64,000 bases of DNA from Candidatus Thiodiazotropha sp. (ex Monitilora ramsayi) (GCA_025655575.1 JAHXIP010000003.1:217649-281648), one strand, 5' to 3'. Shown: positions 36,925-45,892, counted from the stretch's first letter. Program-made: numbers and translations. Notes: generated by a model not told the origin, from the sequence alone.

Positions 36925-37479
36925 TTAAGCTGTCTTTCGAAGACGGGCAAAGCCCACACCGGTCAGGCCTAGCGCCATCAAAACAAGTGCTGACGGTTCA
37001 GGTACAGAAAACGTGATGTTATCAACACGCAAGAAGTCGTTGCTCCTTGAACTCAATTCAATCCATGTAAGATTCGTATGTCCGGAAAATGCCACAGTCA
37101 CTGGTTGCGTAGGAAAGTCACCAAAAAGCTCTGACGTACCATCAGAAAATGTAATGCGCCCACCAAAGCTCGAAGACACGAGACTCTCAAAATCAAATAA
37201 GGCACCAAACATATCTATTCTGACTTTACTCTGATCAAGATCATCAGTTCTCTCTAACGCCAGATACTGACCATCTCCAATAAACGGATCCGAAGGATTA
37301 ACATCATAGTCACCAACAATAGATGACAGCCGGAATCCATCTTCAAAGTAGTTGGCTGTCTGATCTGTTCCTATAATTGCCGATTCAAAATCAATGACTA
37401 CAGCCTGTGCGGCGGGTATGAGCGCCATAGAACCTGCCAAAAGCAATATGGCCGCCATTCCTTTGGGTATCTTGATCAT
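36925..37479 (-). CDS. PEP-CTERM sorting-domain protein
   Basis: A 184-residue exported protein with signal peptide (MAAILLLAGSMALIPAAQA) and C-terminal PEP-CTERM signal (VPEPSALVLMALGLTGVGFA followed by RLRKTA). The mature domain starts VVIDFESAIIGTDQTANYFEDGF and resembles the beta-sandwich fold of other short PEP-CTERM proteins that begin with IDFE; the WIELSSRSNDFLRVDNITF end is typical of that type. Probably matrix or surface located; function unknown. GGAGAGAAGC precedes the ATG. Confidence 0.88.
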   Translation of the reverse strand: MIKIPKGMAAILLLAGSMALIPAAQAVVIDFESAIIGTDQTANYFEDGFRLSSIVGDYDVNPSDPFIGDGQYLALERTDDLDQSKVRIDMFGALFDFESLVSSSFGGRITFSDGTSELFGDFPTQPVTVAFSGHTNLTWIELSSRSNDFLRVDNITFSVPEPSALVLMALGLTGVGFARLRKTA

Positions 37480-38174
37480 TGCTTCTCTCCGAATAAGTGT
37501 AAATTATGACGAAATACTTACTTCATAAAAAGGATCTTCCAACATCTGTAAAGTAGCTGTTACCTTTGCAATCAGAATACCTGACAAGATCTCAGCAGCT
37601 GAGGTCGCTTGGAATAGTCATTTACATTAGCTGTTACAGAACGAAATAAGCCATGAATTGGGTAGGATAGTTCTTAGCATGCCACTTACTGCTTTAATGA
37701 GGCAGCGATACTTGACGTCCTTTTCACGCCCTGACTCTGCAAGTCAGCCATCTCACCTCCCACGAAACCCCGCCAAACTGCCGGAAATAAAAAATTCCGG
37801 CCATCAAACAAATATCATACAAAGCTCATGCCATAATTTGTAAGCGCTTATTCTTCAATGAGATAGGATTGACTTAAATATAGCCATTCAAATTAAGTGT
37901 AAATATTACTGACACTATTCATGTTTTGTAATTAATCTTTCAGTGAAAAATCGACAAAAAAGCAGCGTAATTGTGATGAAAGCTCATCATTACAGAGGAT
38001 TACCCATATAAATTCCATGTAGCTGTCACTGTAAAATTTCCTGGCACCATAGAAATAATCTACTTTAATCGAATATAAAACTCTTTATCTTTAGATTTAG
38101 AAAAAACCCTGACAAGGCTATCCATCCCACGGCCAAACCTAATATTGTTCGCTAGTAAACAGGTACTTACAGTA
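37480..38174. other. AT-rich intergenic region
   Basis: About 690 bp between divergent genes. A 61-codon open frame at 37658-37843 has no ribosome-binding site or recognisable product. The area before 38175 is strongly AT-rich and presumably holds the regulator promoter. No RNA gene seen. Confidence 0.5.
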
Positions 38175-39707
38175 ATGCTAAGGTTTGCAAATATTGAAAT
38201 TGACAATGATCGCTACGAATTACGCAGAAATGGCGTAAAGGTCGAAGTTGAGCCCCTGGTATTCGACCTTCTGGTTCACTTTATAAAATATCCTAATACT
38301 CTATTCAGCCGAGAGGAGCTTATGGCTGCTGTGTGGGGCGGTCGAATTGTCTCCGATGCCACCGTGTCAGGCTGTATCAAATCCGTGCGCAAAGCACTAG
38401 GTGATAGTGGGGATAAGCAACTCTATATCAAGACCGTACGTGGGCGTGGTTTTAGTTTCATTGGAGATGTCAGCCAAGACCCGCCACAATCTTTCACAGC
38501 AAAACCTGCATCAACACACAAACAGGCAAAACAGACTGAACCGTCATTAATCGTATTACCACTTAAATGTATTTTTGGTACCAATGATATCAGTATTTTT
38601 GCTGAGGGAGTGGTTACCAATTTAGAGACCATACTCACCCGTATCCCGTTATTGCAAATAAGCGCACAGGCATCCGAATATGCTCATCTCGACATCATGC
38701 CAACGGCCCGGCAGATCCGTGAGGAGACCGGTATAGATTATCTGCTTGAGGGCAATGTTCAGTTAATGGACAACCAGATCCGCATAAACATACAACTCAT
38801 CAATGCGAAATCCGGGTTTCGATTGTGGGCGGGACAATTCGGGCATTCCATGAATGATATCAGTGGTAGTGTCGATGGTGTTATCATCGATATCCTATCC
38901 AAGCTTGAACCGCAACTCAATCGGGCTATTTACCATAGCGTCTGCACCGCTGAAGGATCACCCAGTGCCCGGGAGTTATATCTGGAGGCCAGTGGTATTT
39001 TAGCATTGAAAGGGTGGCACCTGGATACTTTCCAGGAAGCTGCTGCCCTGTTGCGCAGAAGCGCGGAGGAGGATCCGGCTTTTGCACTGGCCCCTGCTTA
39101 TCTGTCGCTGATTCTGGCGTTGGGTCATCGGGTAGGCCTGCTTAATCAGCGTGAGCAGACAAAAGCAGAAGCCATCATGGCTGCAGAGCGTGCATTGCAA
39201 CTGGAAAAAATGGATTCAACCGTACTTGGATTTGTCGGCTGTGCACTGGCGGATCTGGGTCTGGTCAATCGATCTCTACCCATACTCAAACACGCCATTG
39301 AGCTTAACCCGGCGAATGCCCAGGCCTGGTCTGCTCTCGGCTCTGCCTATCTGATTGACAGACAACTGAAGCTCGCCATCAAGCACCTGGCCCGGGGCAT
39401 CGACATCAGCCCACTGGACAGCCGACTCTCGATCTGGGGAGCACTGTTGGCGCTGGCCCTGATGCAGAACAATGACCTGGATGCAGCACTGGCCCAGGCC
39501 GAGCTTGCCTGCCAGCGGGATGATCGAACCTATCTGTCACGGGTCGTGCATGCTGCTGTTTTACTGTGCTGCAAAAAACCTCGAACCGCAATGACGGTAT
39601 TGAATGACGCTTACAGAATCAAACCGGATCTGTCTGAGATTGAGATCGATTCCCTGATTTCTGCCAAACTGGGTAAGCAGTTACGAGCCCTGGCCACTCA
39701 GTCATAA
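38175..39707 (+). CDS. Winged-helix (CadC/OmpR-type) regulator with TolB-N/TPR region
   Basis: A 510-residue regulator from ATG 38175 (an upstream TTG at 38145 is less likely). Residues about 1-100 form an OmpR-type DNA-binding domain without a receiver: IEIDNDRYELRRNGVKVEVEP, FSREELMAAVWGGRIVSDATVSGCIKSVRKALGD and IKTVRGRGFSFIG. Residues about 130-265 match the TolB-N-like domain common in such proteins (VLPLKCIFG, FAEGVVTNLETILTRIP, IDYLLEGNVQL, LWAGQF). The C-terminal half contains TPR-like repeats (ALQLEKMDSTVLGFVGCALADLG, AIELNPANAQAWSALGSAYL). No transmembrane helix separates them, unlike CadC. It may control the two genes downstream. Confidence 0.85.
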   Translation: MLRFANIEIDNDRYELRRNGVKVEVEPLVFDLLVHFIKYPNTLFSREELMAAVWGGRIVSDATVSGCIKSVRKALGDSGDKQLYIKTVRGRGFSFIGDVSQDPPQSFTAKPASTHKQAKQTEPSLIVLPLKCIFGTNDISIFAEGVVTNLETILTRIPLLQISAQASEYAHLDIMPTARQIREETGIDYLLEGNVQLMDNQIRINIQLINAKSGFRLWAGQFGHSMNDISGSVDGVIIDILSKLEPQLNRAIYHSVCTAEGSPSARELYLEASGILALKGWHLDTFQEAAALLRRSAEEDPAFALAPAYLSLILALGHRVGLLNQREQTKAEAIMAAERALQLEKMDSTVLGFVGCALADLGLVNRSLPILKHAIELNPANAQAWSALGSAYLIDRQLKLAIKHLARGIDISPLDSRLSIWGALLALALMQNNDLDAALAQAELACQRDDRTYLSRVVHAAVLLCCKKPRTAMTVLNDAYRIKPDLSEIEIDSLISAKLGKQLRALATQS

Positions 39708-39762
39708 CTACAAGCTCGCCTGACCATCCACACAAAATCCCCATAAAAAAACCACCCCTTCC

Positions 39763-39787
39763 CCAAGCGGGGTACGCTTGGCTTTTC
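39763..39787 (+). terminator. Terminator after regulator gene
   Basis: CCAAGC (39763-39768) pairs with GCTTGG (39776-39781), followed by CTTTTCT. It separates the regulator from the methyltransferase gene. Confidence 0.65.
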
Positions 39788-39853
39788 TAGCATTACCTCC
39801 AGTTGGATCAAAACCAACAACAGTACTTTTATTCAATTACCCTGGAGAAGATT

Positions 39854-40702
39854 ATGACTCGTGCAGCTCAAACGACTCAGCAGTCCATACCCGACTACGA
39901 TGCGATCAAGACCAAGCAAAACATTGCCTGGCGTTCAGGTGACTACAGCCGCGTTGGGGTAACGCTACAGATTTCAGGCGAGCAGTTGTGCGAGGCCATG
40001 GATCTGCATGCCGGTCAGAGCGTCCTGGATGTTGCAGGGGGCAATGGAAACGTGGCATTGGCTGCCGCACGGCGGTTCTGCAAGGTGGTTTCCACTGATT
40101 ATGTACCGGCACTGTTGAACCACTCCCAGCAACGGGCTGAGATCGACGGACTGGCGATCGAATACCAGCAGGCGGATGCCGAGGCATTACCTTTTCCTGA
40201 AAACAGCTTCGATAATGTGGTTTCCACATTTGGCGTGATGTTTACACCCAATCAGACTCAAGCATCATCTGAGTTGATCCGGGTTTGCAAACCGGGTGGA
40301 AAAATCGGTCTCGCAAACTGGACCCCGGCAGGCTTTATCGGTCAGCTATTCAAGACGGTCGGTCAATATGTACCACCTCCATCAGGTATCAACTCTCCTG
40401 CTTCCTGGGGAACACAGGAGTTTTTGCAACAAAACCTGGGGCCGCAGACATCATGTCTGCATATTGAACCACGCAAGTTTGTCTTTCGTTACCAATCACC
40501 TCAGCACTGGCTCGATCTGTTTTCCACCTACTACGGTCCGGTATTGAAAGCCTACGAGACACTTGATGAGACTACAAGTAAAAAATTAAGTACTGACCTG
40601 CTGAGTCTGATTGGGAAGTTTAATAAGGCTAAAGACGGCACCATGGTAGTCCCCTCCGAATATCTGGAGGTTGTGGCGACCAAGAAGAAACTGGTGGGAT
40701 GA
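39854..40702 (+). CDS. Class I SAM-dependent methyltransferase
   Basis: A 282-residue Methyltransf_11-type enzyme starting at ATG 39854 behind CTGGAGAAG. SAM-binding motif I is SVLDVAGGNGNVALAAARRF, motif II ends VVSTDYVPALLNHSQQRA, and motifs III-IV are YQQADAEALPFPENSFDNVVSTFGVMF, followed by LIRVCKPGGKIGLANWTP. This layout is close to ubiquinone/sterol-type small-molecule methyltransferases, but the acceptor cannot be named. It follows the winged-helix regulator and precedes an OsmC gene on the same strand, an arrangement that suggests a stress-linked cluster. Confidence 0.9.
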   Translation: MTRAAQTTQQSIPDYDAIKTKQNIAWRSGDYSRVGVTLQISGEQLCEAMDLHAGQSVLDVAGGNGNVALAAARRFCKVVSTDYVPALLNHSQQRAEIDGLAIEYQQADAEALPFPENSFDNVVSTFGVMFTPNQTQASSELIRVCKPGGKIGLANWTPAGFIGQLFKTVGQYVPPPSGINSPASWGTQEFLQQNLGPQTSCLHIEPRKFVFRYQSPQHWLDLFSTYYGPVLKAYETLDETTSKKLSTDLLSLIGKFNKAKDGTMVVPSEYLEVVATKKKLVG

Positions 40703-40868
40703 TTCATTCGCCGGAGGAACCACATTCATCAGGCCCTCTCTAAGAACAATATCGAGATTAAGTGGTCCTGATTCACCAATAATAGAGCCCTATTCAATTT
40801 CGGCTGATGTGGTAGCACTTCACGGCCGGGTTGAGTAGATCTAACCAAAGATTACTGAGGCTTGAATA

Positions 40869-41411
40869 ATGAACACGCAAACTCAACTCAATGTTCGCGA
40901 TCGACAGGCGCCTTTACAAAAGCGATATCTGGTAAACCCCGAAGAGGCACTGATCAATGATCAGGCAAGAACCTCGGGGGGTGTGGATACGGATCCATTC
41001 CATGGCACGGTTCATCCCGGTAAGCCGGATACCAGCGTGCCGCTACACTTCGGCATTCACTCTGCCGTAGGCGGTTACCACGATGCGCCAAATCCAGGTG
41101 ATATGCTTTGTGCAGCCCTTGCTGCCTGTCTTGACTCAACACTGCGAATCATTGCTGACCGTCTGGGTGTAAAGATTCAATCTCTTGAAGTCGCAGTTGC
41201 AGCCAAGATTGATGTGCGTGGTACTTTGATGGTTGACCGAAAAGTGCAGGTCGGTTTCCAACAGATGCAATGCCTTATCGATATCCAAACGGATAATCAG
41301 ACAGACCCCAGGCTTCTGGAAAAGCTTATTTCTGCTGCCGAACACAGTTGCGTGAACCTGCAGACCTTGCGTGAAGGGGTTTCTGTTCAGACGAGCGTTA
41401 ACATTGGATGA
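40869..41411 (+). CDS. OsmC-family protein
   Basis: A 180-residue OsmC/Ohr-superfamily protein. The two redox Cys expected for peroxide reduction are present: one in AALAACLDSTLRIIADRLGV and one in AAEHSCVNLQTLREG. The N-terminal 60 residues are longer than in Ohr. It probably reduces organic hydroperoxides or related electrophiles. Separated from the methyltransferase by 166 bp, so it could have its own promoter. Confidence 0.88.
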   Translation: MNTQTQLNVRDRQAPLQKRYLVNPEEALINDQARTSGGVDTDPFHGTVHPGKPDTSVPLHFGIHSAVGGYHDAPNPGDMLCAALAACLDSTLRIIADRLGVKIQSLEVAVAAKIDVRGTLMVDRKVQVGFQQMQCLIDIQTDNQTDPRLLEKLISAAEHSCVNLQTLREGVSVQTSVNIG

Positions 41412-41575
41412 CACATGTAAAAAAGCCAAAAGTGGGAAGGGCCTGAATCAGACTGATGAAACTTTCATGCCCAATGGCATCTCTTGAGCTACCATTAGTC
41501 CAATCAGCAACAGATATACATCACTATTCACAATGGCCAGGTAGCTCTTCATTCCGGCCAGAGTTCAGCGCAGAT

Positions 41576-41618
41576 CCGGAATCCAGTAAACTCACAAAGT
41601 GAAATCACTGGATTCCGG
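41576..41618. repeat. REP-like inverted repeat
   Basis: CCGGAATCCAGT (41576-41587) and ACTGGATTCCGG (41607-41618) are perfect complements; ATTCCGGCCAGA occurs just upstream at 41551. This CATTCCGGC...GGAATCCAG wording is that of small dispersed palindromes in many proteobacteria. It precedes the metallochaperone gene by 60 bp. Confidence 0.6.
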
Positions 41619-41677
41619 CAGGTGCTGGAATAATGAACTACAAATCAGTCAGACTTGCTCTGAAGGAGTCAAGACCC

Positions 41678-42103
41678 ATGTCCAAATGCTGTTCAGGTGC
41701 TAGGACTGATAGAGATTTCGCCAAAAGGCATCTCTGTCCAATGAATGGGAAGACATATGCCTCCGTGCCATTCTCAACGATCAAGTACCACATCAAAGCA
41801 CCCTGGCACTGGAAAGAGAAGACTCAGCCCTACTACTTTTGCGATGATCCCGAATGCGACGTGGTCTACTTTGGACTCGATAACTCTGTAATAAAGAAAC
41901 CAGCCTTACGAACATTGGTGGGCATCAAAGAAAAGACTGATCATTCACTCGTCTGCTACTGTTTTGGCATCACACGAAAAGAAGCCAGAGACGATTCAGA
42001 GGCTAAGGCCTTCGTCATGAATGAAACGGAGAAGAAAGCCTGCGCCTGTGCTACACGAAATCCTTCCGGCCGTTGCTGCCTAAAAGATTTTCCCCGCTCG
42101 TGA
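41678..42103 (+). CDS. Iron-sulfur-cluster-binding metallochaperone (CopZ N-domain-like)
   Basis: A 141-residue cysteine-rich protein from ATG 41678 with GAAGGAG 9 nt upstream. Cys pairs occur at the start (CCSG; CPMNGK), in a central block (FCDDPECDVVYFG) and in the [2Fe-2S]/BFD-like C-terminal half (LVCYCFGITRKEA, then CACATRNPSGRCC). This layout matches the N-terminal Zn/[2Fe-2S] domain of Archaeoglobus CopZ, which reduces and passes copper, but no HMA domain is attached. A second, N-truncated copy lies at 45955-46311. About 15 bp downstream are remains of a gene equivalent to 46330. Confidence 0.82.
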   Translation: MSKCCSGARTDRDFAKRHLCPMNGKTYASVPFSTIKYHIKAPWHWKEKTQPYYFCDDPECDVVYFGLDNSVIKKPALRTLVGIKEKTDHSLVCYCFGITRKEARDDSEAKAFVMNETEKKACACATRNPSGRCCLKDFPRS

Positions 42104-42118
42104 TATTTACCTCCTTCC

Positions 42119-42165
42119 ATGGATAAGTCTATGACTAACTGAAAATAGCCCTGGAGCATCTTCTA
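42119..42165 (+). pseudogene. Remnant of SnoaL-like gene
   Basis: From ATG 42119 the sequence ATGGATAAGTCTATGACTAA runs parallel to the intact gene start at 46330 (ATGAATAAACCTATGACCAA), and both continue to GCCCTGGAG-ATCTTC. Here the frame meets a stop after seven codons and similarity ends by about 42165. It is the truncated partner left by the duplication of the metallochaperone/SnoaL unit. Confidence 0.7.
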
Positions 42166-42318
42166 TGGAAGAAGTATCACTTGACCGCCAGGAATCTTGC
42201 CGAATTTTGTGCATAAAAACCCACTCCTGACTGAAGTGGGCTTAAAGATTTATCAAATCCCTTTTACTGACACCTTCCAACAACGCAACTATTTCACCGC
42301 ATCCCGGAATGCATCATA

Positions 42319-42616
42319 TTAGGGCCTGTTAACACTAATTTGATTGTCACTGTTGCACCTGAAAAAGCGCCAATCAAGGCACACCCCAAGGGTATTTCCT
42401 TCGGGGCGCGAGGAGCGTAGTTTGGTTATTCCAAATGAGCGACGAGTAACGCCGAGTGGCGCTTTTTCAGGCGTAACCCGGAGGGCCAAGGCCATTTTTT
42501 CGCCCAGTGGCGTTATCAGTCGCTTATGTAGACCGGCTACACGGCACGCCTTCTGCCTTGCTGGACAAAAAAATGGTCTTGGCAGTGACGATCAAATTAG
42601 TGTTAACAGGCCCTAA
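42319..42616. mobile_element. MITE-like element with 34-bp terminal inverted repeats
   Basis: The ends TTAGGGCCTGTTAACACTAA... (42319-42352) and its complement (42583-42616) match at 33 of 34 positions. Removing the outer bases gives a 292-bp element (42322-42613) beginning GGGCCTGTTAACAC and flanked by TA on both sides, as for IS630/Tc1-mariner-type MITEs. Internal perfect 15-bp pair: CCTGAAAAAGCGCCA (42358-42372)/TGGCGCTTTTTCAGG (42457-42471). It carries no transposase; a 90-codon frame inside is not convincing. Its right end supplies the stop codon of the small membrane gene at 42613-42912. Confidence 0.85.
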
Positions 42617-42912
42617 GACATCCCATTAATCGTGTACTTCCCGCTGTGAGCAGTTGGCAGCCCGGTAGCCTCACCTCTCCAGAAACTCACTACTCGCCGA
42701 TACTTCCTTACCATGAAATTAACCGCATAGACAATAGCCAGCACGGCCGTCATCAGTATCATTACCATGATACACATGAGTGCGAGGTACCAAGAGATCG
42801 CCAGAAGGGGTGATTCAAGCACCCCCGCCAACGCACCGACTAAAAGCGACAACATTATGATGGTAAACAGTATCACTGTGATTGCTCTTAATAAGCTATC
42901 GTATTTGTGCAT
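42613..42912 (-). CDS. Small two-TM membrane protein, 3' end altered by MITE
   Basis: A 99-residue protein with two long hydrophobic helices (about 9-31 and 38-66) and a basic tail (MVRKYRRVVSFWRGE). No family recognised. The stop codon TAG (42613-42615) lies in the TA/terminal repeat of the adjacent element, so the natural C-terminus may have been longer; the last residues look arbitrary. The start has AGGAGG upstream (CATAGGAGGTTCGTTATG), which supports translation. Confidence 0.65.
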   Translation of the reverse strand: MHKYDSLLRAITVILFTIIMLSLLVGALAGVLESPLLAISWYLALMCIMVMILMTAVLAIVYAVNFMVRKYRRVVSFWRGEATGLPTAHSGKYTINGMS

Positions 42913-43133
42913 AACGAACCTCCTATGGTCCGGGAACTATCCTATGATCATGAATCTCAACAGAGGTCAGCTCTGGTAGGTGTCATGGCTAATTGATGAA
43001 ATTCATCTTTCTCGCCGCTACCCACATAAGACTCTCTCTATTGAGTGCAAAGACAAATTGCGTCTGTATACAGCTTAGTGGCGCGAACTGAAACCAAGCT
43101 GAATGCTGTGATAGCTTTTATTTTTCCAGCTAC

Positions 43134-43931
43134 TCAGTCATCATCATCGTCATGGTGCCTGTATCTATTCTCCCGGTAACGCTCCTGATTGTATTGTCCG
43201 GCGCGACCTGTTTCCCTATATTTTGATCGCCAGATTCGTTCCGCCTCATCCTCATCTCCGCTGCGGTGGCACTCGACACACACTTCGTACTCATAGATAC
43301 CCTCCTCATAGTGCTCTTCGCGGATATTCGAGCGAGAGTGTTCATGACAGCCATAACAGGTGTAGTTGTCGTAATCATTGCTGATATGGCAGGTCTCACA
43401 TTCTGTATCGTGGTGCCGGTCGAAACGAAAATAGTCATCGTGGTCGAAGGTGGCTGGTGTCCAGCTCTCCAGATTGTGGCACTGCGCACAATTGCCCTCG
43501 ATTTTCATATGCAGCGCATCTCCCGGATTGAGATGACAGCTGTCGCACTGCTCCTGTAAAGGCTGCTCAAGCAAATCGTGTGAAAACCGGCTGATGGGTC
43601 GAAATGCCATCACACCCTTGTGATCGCTGTGACAGGCTACGCAATCGTTCTCAACAAGTTTCTGGTGAAAGGCGACATTCTTTTTTTCCTTATCGATCGC
43701 CTCCCCCTTTGTGGTCTTGATACCTATCTCTTCTACCGTGTGGCAAGCGATACACTTCTCCGACGTACTGCCTATGAGTGATGTATGGCAGGCAAAACAG
43801 TCCGTTGCAAACTCGGCATGGGCCTCGATCGGCTTACCCGGCGTGATCATCAGGTGAGGCACAGCTATTGCCAGCAAAATCAGTACGGCAAGGTTGGCCG
43901 CCACAATAAGCATGATAGTGTTGTTTTTCAT
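43134..43931 (-). CDS. Octahaem c-type cytochrome
   Basis: A 265-residue exported or membrane-anchored cytochrome from ATG 43931, overlapping the upstream gene by 4 nt. An N-terminal helix (IMLIVAANLAVLILLAIAV) is followed by eight CxxCH haem sites: CFACH, CIACH, CVACH, CDSCH, CAQCH, CETCH, CYGCH and CVECH. His-rich spacers can supply the distal ligands, as in cytochrome c3/c7-like proteins. It ends in a charged Arg/His/poly-Asp tail. Too short for octahaem tetrathionate or hydroxylamine reductases, so it is more likely an electron carrier. Partner of the next two genes. Confidence 0.9.
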   Translation of the reverse strand: MKNNTIMLIVAANLAVLILLAIAVPHLMITPGKPIEAHAEFATDCFACHTSLIGSTSEKCIACHTVEEIGIKTTKGEAIDKEKKNVAFHQKLVENDCVACHSDHKGVMAFRPISRFSHDLLEQPLQEQCDSCHLNPGDALHMKIEGNCAQCHNLESWTPATFDHDDYFRFDRHHDTECETCHISNDYDNYTCYGCHEHSRSNIREEHYEEGIYEYEVCVECHRSGDEDEAERIWRSKYRETGRAGQYNQERYRENRYRHHDDDDD

Positions 43932-44506
43932 CGCCACTGCCAAAACAAAAAGATACTCAGGATATGCGCAAGCCCCAATACGACAAACGCCAGTGTGATC
44001 GGCAAGTGAACAACGCGCCACTTCTTCATCACATCGAAGGTTGTGGCATCCCAGAAGACCCGCTTCTCAACTTCTTCGTCACTCAGCCCCTGCGTCTGGT
44101 AGTGTGCCTTTTTGTCGGCCAGAAACCGGCGCGAGCGGTCGAGTAGGTATTTTCCGGTCATACCACTGATGACATTGACCAGCATGGCCAGCAGCGCCAG
44201 CCAGGGGAGGATCGCGTAGATGTGAATGCCCGCGTGTACCAAAATCATCAGTGCACCAACCCAGGTCAGGGTTTCATGCAGAGCCAGCAAGTTCTTGGGT
44301 TTGCCAAAACTGATCTTTTTTCGCTTGCGCAGTGAATAGAGAAATGACAACAGAATCAGGAACGTCCCCGGTATGCCCAGCCAACGTCCAATCCAGACAA
44401 GATCCCACTGATGCAGCAGTGCATCAACGACAACCGTCGCCAATACCAATGAGCCAAACAAAAAGACAAACGGCAGGATCTCTTTACGGATGAGTGAACG
44501 TTCCAT
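43928..44506 (-). CDS. Cytochrome-b-like membrane protein
   Basis: A 192-residue integral membrane protein with about five hydrophobic helices. His pairs placed on successive helices (LALHETLTWVGALMILVHAGIHIYA; WRVVHLPITLAFVVLGLAHIL) are in positions suitable for two b haems. It has similarity in style to DUF4405/cytochrome b561 or ferric-reductase-like proteins, but I cannot name the family. Its end overlaps the octahaem gene (ATGA) and it starts 9 bp after the reductase gene, so the three form one operon. Confidence 0.78.
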   Translation of the reverse strand: MERSLIRKEILPFVFLFGSLVLATVVVDALLHQWDLVWIGRWLGIPGTFLILLSFLYSLRKRKKISFGKPKNLLALHETLTWVGALMILVHAGIHIYAILPWLALLAMLVNVISGMTGKYLLDRSRRFLADKKAHYQTQGLSDEEVEKRVFWDATTFDVMKKWRVVHLPITLAFVVLGLAHILSIFLFWQWR

Positions 44507-44515
44507 GGTGTACCT

Positions 44516-45802
44516 CTACAGGGCCAGCTTCAGGTCACCCTTGGGCATGGCGATACATAACAGACAATGATCCGGCTCAATATCGGCATCCGGTTCCTGA
44601 CTGTATTCAACCTCACCCGACTCGATGACTGTTTGGCAGGAACCACAGCTGCCTGCCCGGCAGCCCGACTCCACTTCGATGCCCTGTGTCTCGGCAAACG
44701 CCAACAGGGAGGAGGCTTTCGGGTCCCAGTCGACCCGCTTGCCGCTCTCAGTAAAACTGACGTTCATCGCTTTAACCTGGGCATCCGTCGACCCGGTCCT
44801 GGACTTTTCATTTTTTATTAATGATGCGGGACCGAACGTTTCATAGTGGATATCACCAGCATCCACGCCTAGGGTTTCAAGCCCGGGGACAATACTCTCC
44901 ATCATCGCTTTGGGACCGCAGACATAGAACTGGTATCGACCCAGCTTGAGAGTTTCCTGCAGCAATGGCACATCGACTCTGCCGGCATGTTGATAGTCGA
45001 TACCCATCACATCCTGCTCATCGGGACGGCTGTAGCAGAGATGGAGATGAAAATGTTGATACACCTCGGTCAGCTTTTTCAGATGTGCTCTCATGATCAG
45101 TTCACTACTATTGCGAACGCCATAGAAGAGCCAGACCTCACGTTCAACACCTTTTTCCAACAGTGCGTTGAGCATACTCAGCATGGGCGTGATACCTATA
45201 CCGCCAGCTATCAGCACCAGAGGCAGCTGCGGCTCCTCGACCAAGTGGAAGTGTCCCGAAGGGGCCTTGACCATCAGCTGGTCGCCCTCTTGCACCTGAT
45301 CGTGCAAAAAATTCGATGCTTGTCCGGGCGGTGCATCCTGTTGATCGTCTGGCGCGGGCACGCGCTTGACGGATATCCGATAGTGGTCTGCATAGGGCCG
45401 ATCCGACAGTGAGTAACAGCGGATCAGGCTTTTGGACTCACCCGTTCCCGCATCCTCCATGGAAAGCTTGAAGGTCAGGAATTGACCAGGCTTGAAGGGT
45501 GGCAGTGCCAACTGATCCATAGGCGCCAGGTAAAAAGAGCAGATGGAATGGTTCTTATCCTCATAGACCCGGCGCTTTACCTTAAACGCCTTGAACCCCT
45601 GCCAAGTGGAATCTACCTGATTGGGATGTGTATCTAACCGCCGACTGAAATCATTGATATCATCGATACTCTGTATACGATTTTGCCGTTTCTCCAATTC
45701 AAGGTATTGATGCCGTTGTCGAACAAAACCAATCAGCACCACCAAACCCACCTGCGCGAGAATCACGCCCAATATGGTCAAAGCAAGTATTCCTGTAGTC
45801 AT
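44516..45802 (-). CDS. Membrane-anchored flavodoxin/ferredoxin reductase with C-terminal 2Fe-2S domain
   Basis: A 428-residue electron-transfer protein from ATG 45802 (an in-frame TTG at 45817 is possible). Residues about 3-25 form a transmembrane anchor. Then come an FAD-binding barrel (IRCYSLSDRPYADHYRISVKRV, with the RxYS motif), an NAD(P) domain (PLVLIAGGIGITPMLSMLNALL; FYVCGPKAMMESIV) and a plant-type ferredoxin domain with the CRAGSCGSCQT loop and a final Cys in DHCLLCIAMP. It should accept electrons from NAD(P)H and pass them to the membrane partner. First gene of the redox operon. Confidence 0.9.
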   Translation of the reverse strand: MTTGILALTILGVILAQVGLVVLIGFVRQRHQYLELEKRQNRIQSIDDINDFSRRLDTHPNQVDSTWQGFKAFKVKRRVYEDKNHSICSFYLAPMDQLALPPFKPGQFLTFKLSMEDAGTGESKSLIRCYSLSDRPYADHYRISVKRVPAPDDQQDAPPGQASNFLHDQVQEGDQLMVKAPSGHFHLVEEPQLPLVLIAGGIGITPMLSMLNALLEKGVEREVWLFYGVRNSSELIMRAHLKKLTEVYQHFHLHLCYSRPDEQDVMGIDYQHAGRVDVPLLQETLKLGRYQFYVCGPKAMMESIVPGLETLGVDAGDIHYETFGPASLIKNEKSRTGSTDAQVKAMNVSFTESGKRVDWDPKASSLLAFAETQGIEVESGCRAGSCGSCQTVIESGEVEYSQEPDADIEPDHCLLCIAMPKGDLKLAL

Positions 45803-45892
45803 CTGACAGTCTTTCAATCACTCGAGAGTTGGTGTGGGGAGTTATCCCTGTTTTCAGCTAAACTAGCAGGGTTATATGAAATCAAACTGAAA

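Noticed and set aside
37658..37843. 61-codon open frame in the AT-rich gap before the winged-helix regulator
   Set aside because: No ribosome-binding site, no hydrophobic or domain features, atypical composition.
42220..42240. CCCACT/AGTGGG hairpin after the metallochaperone gene
   Set aside because: Six-base stem without T-run downstream on the plus strand; too weak to call a terminator.
42344..42616. 90-codon open frame inside the second MITE-like element
   Set aside because: Starts and stops in terminal repeats, no ribosome-binding site, no similarity to transposases.
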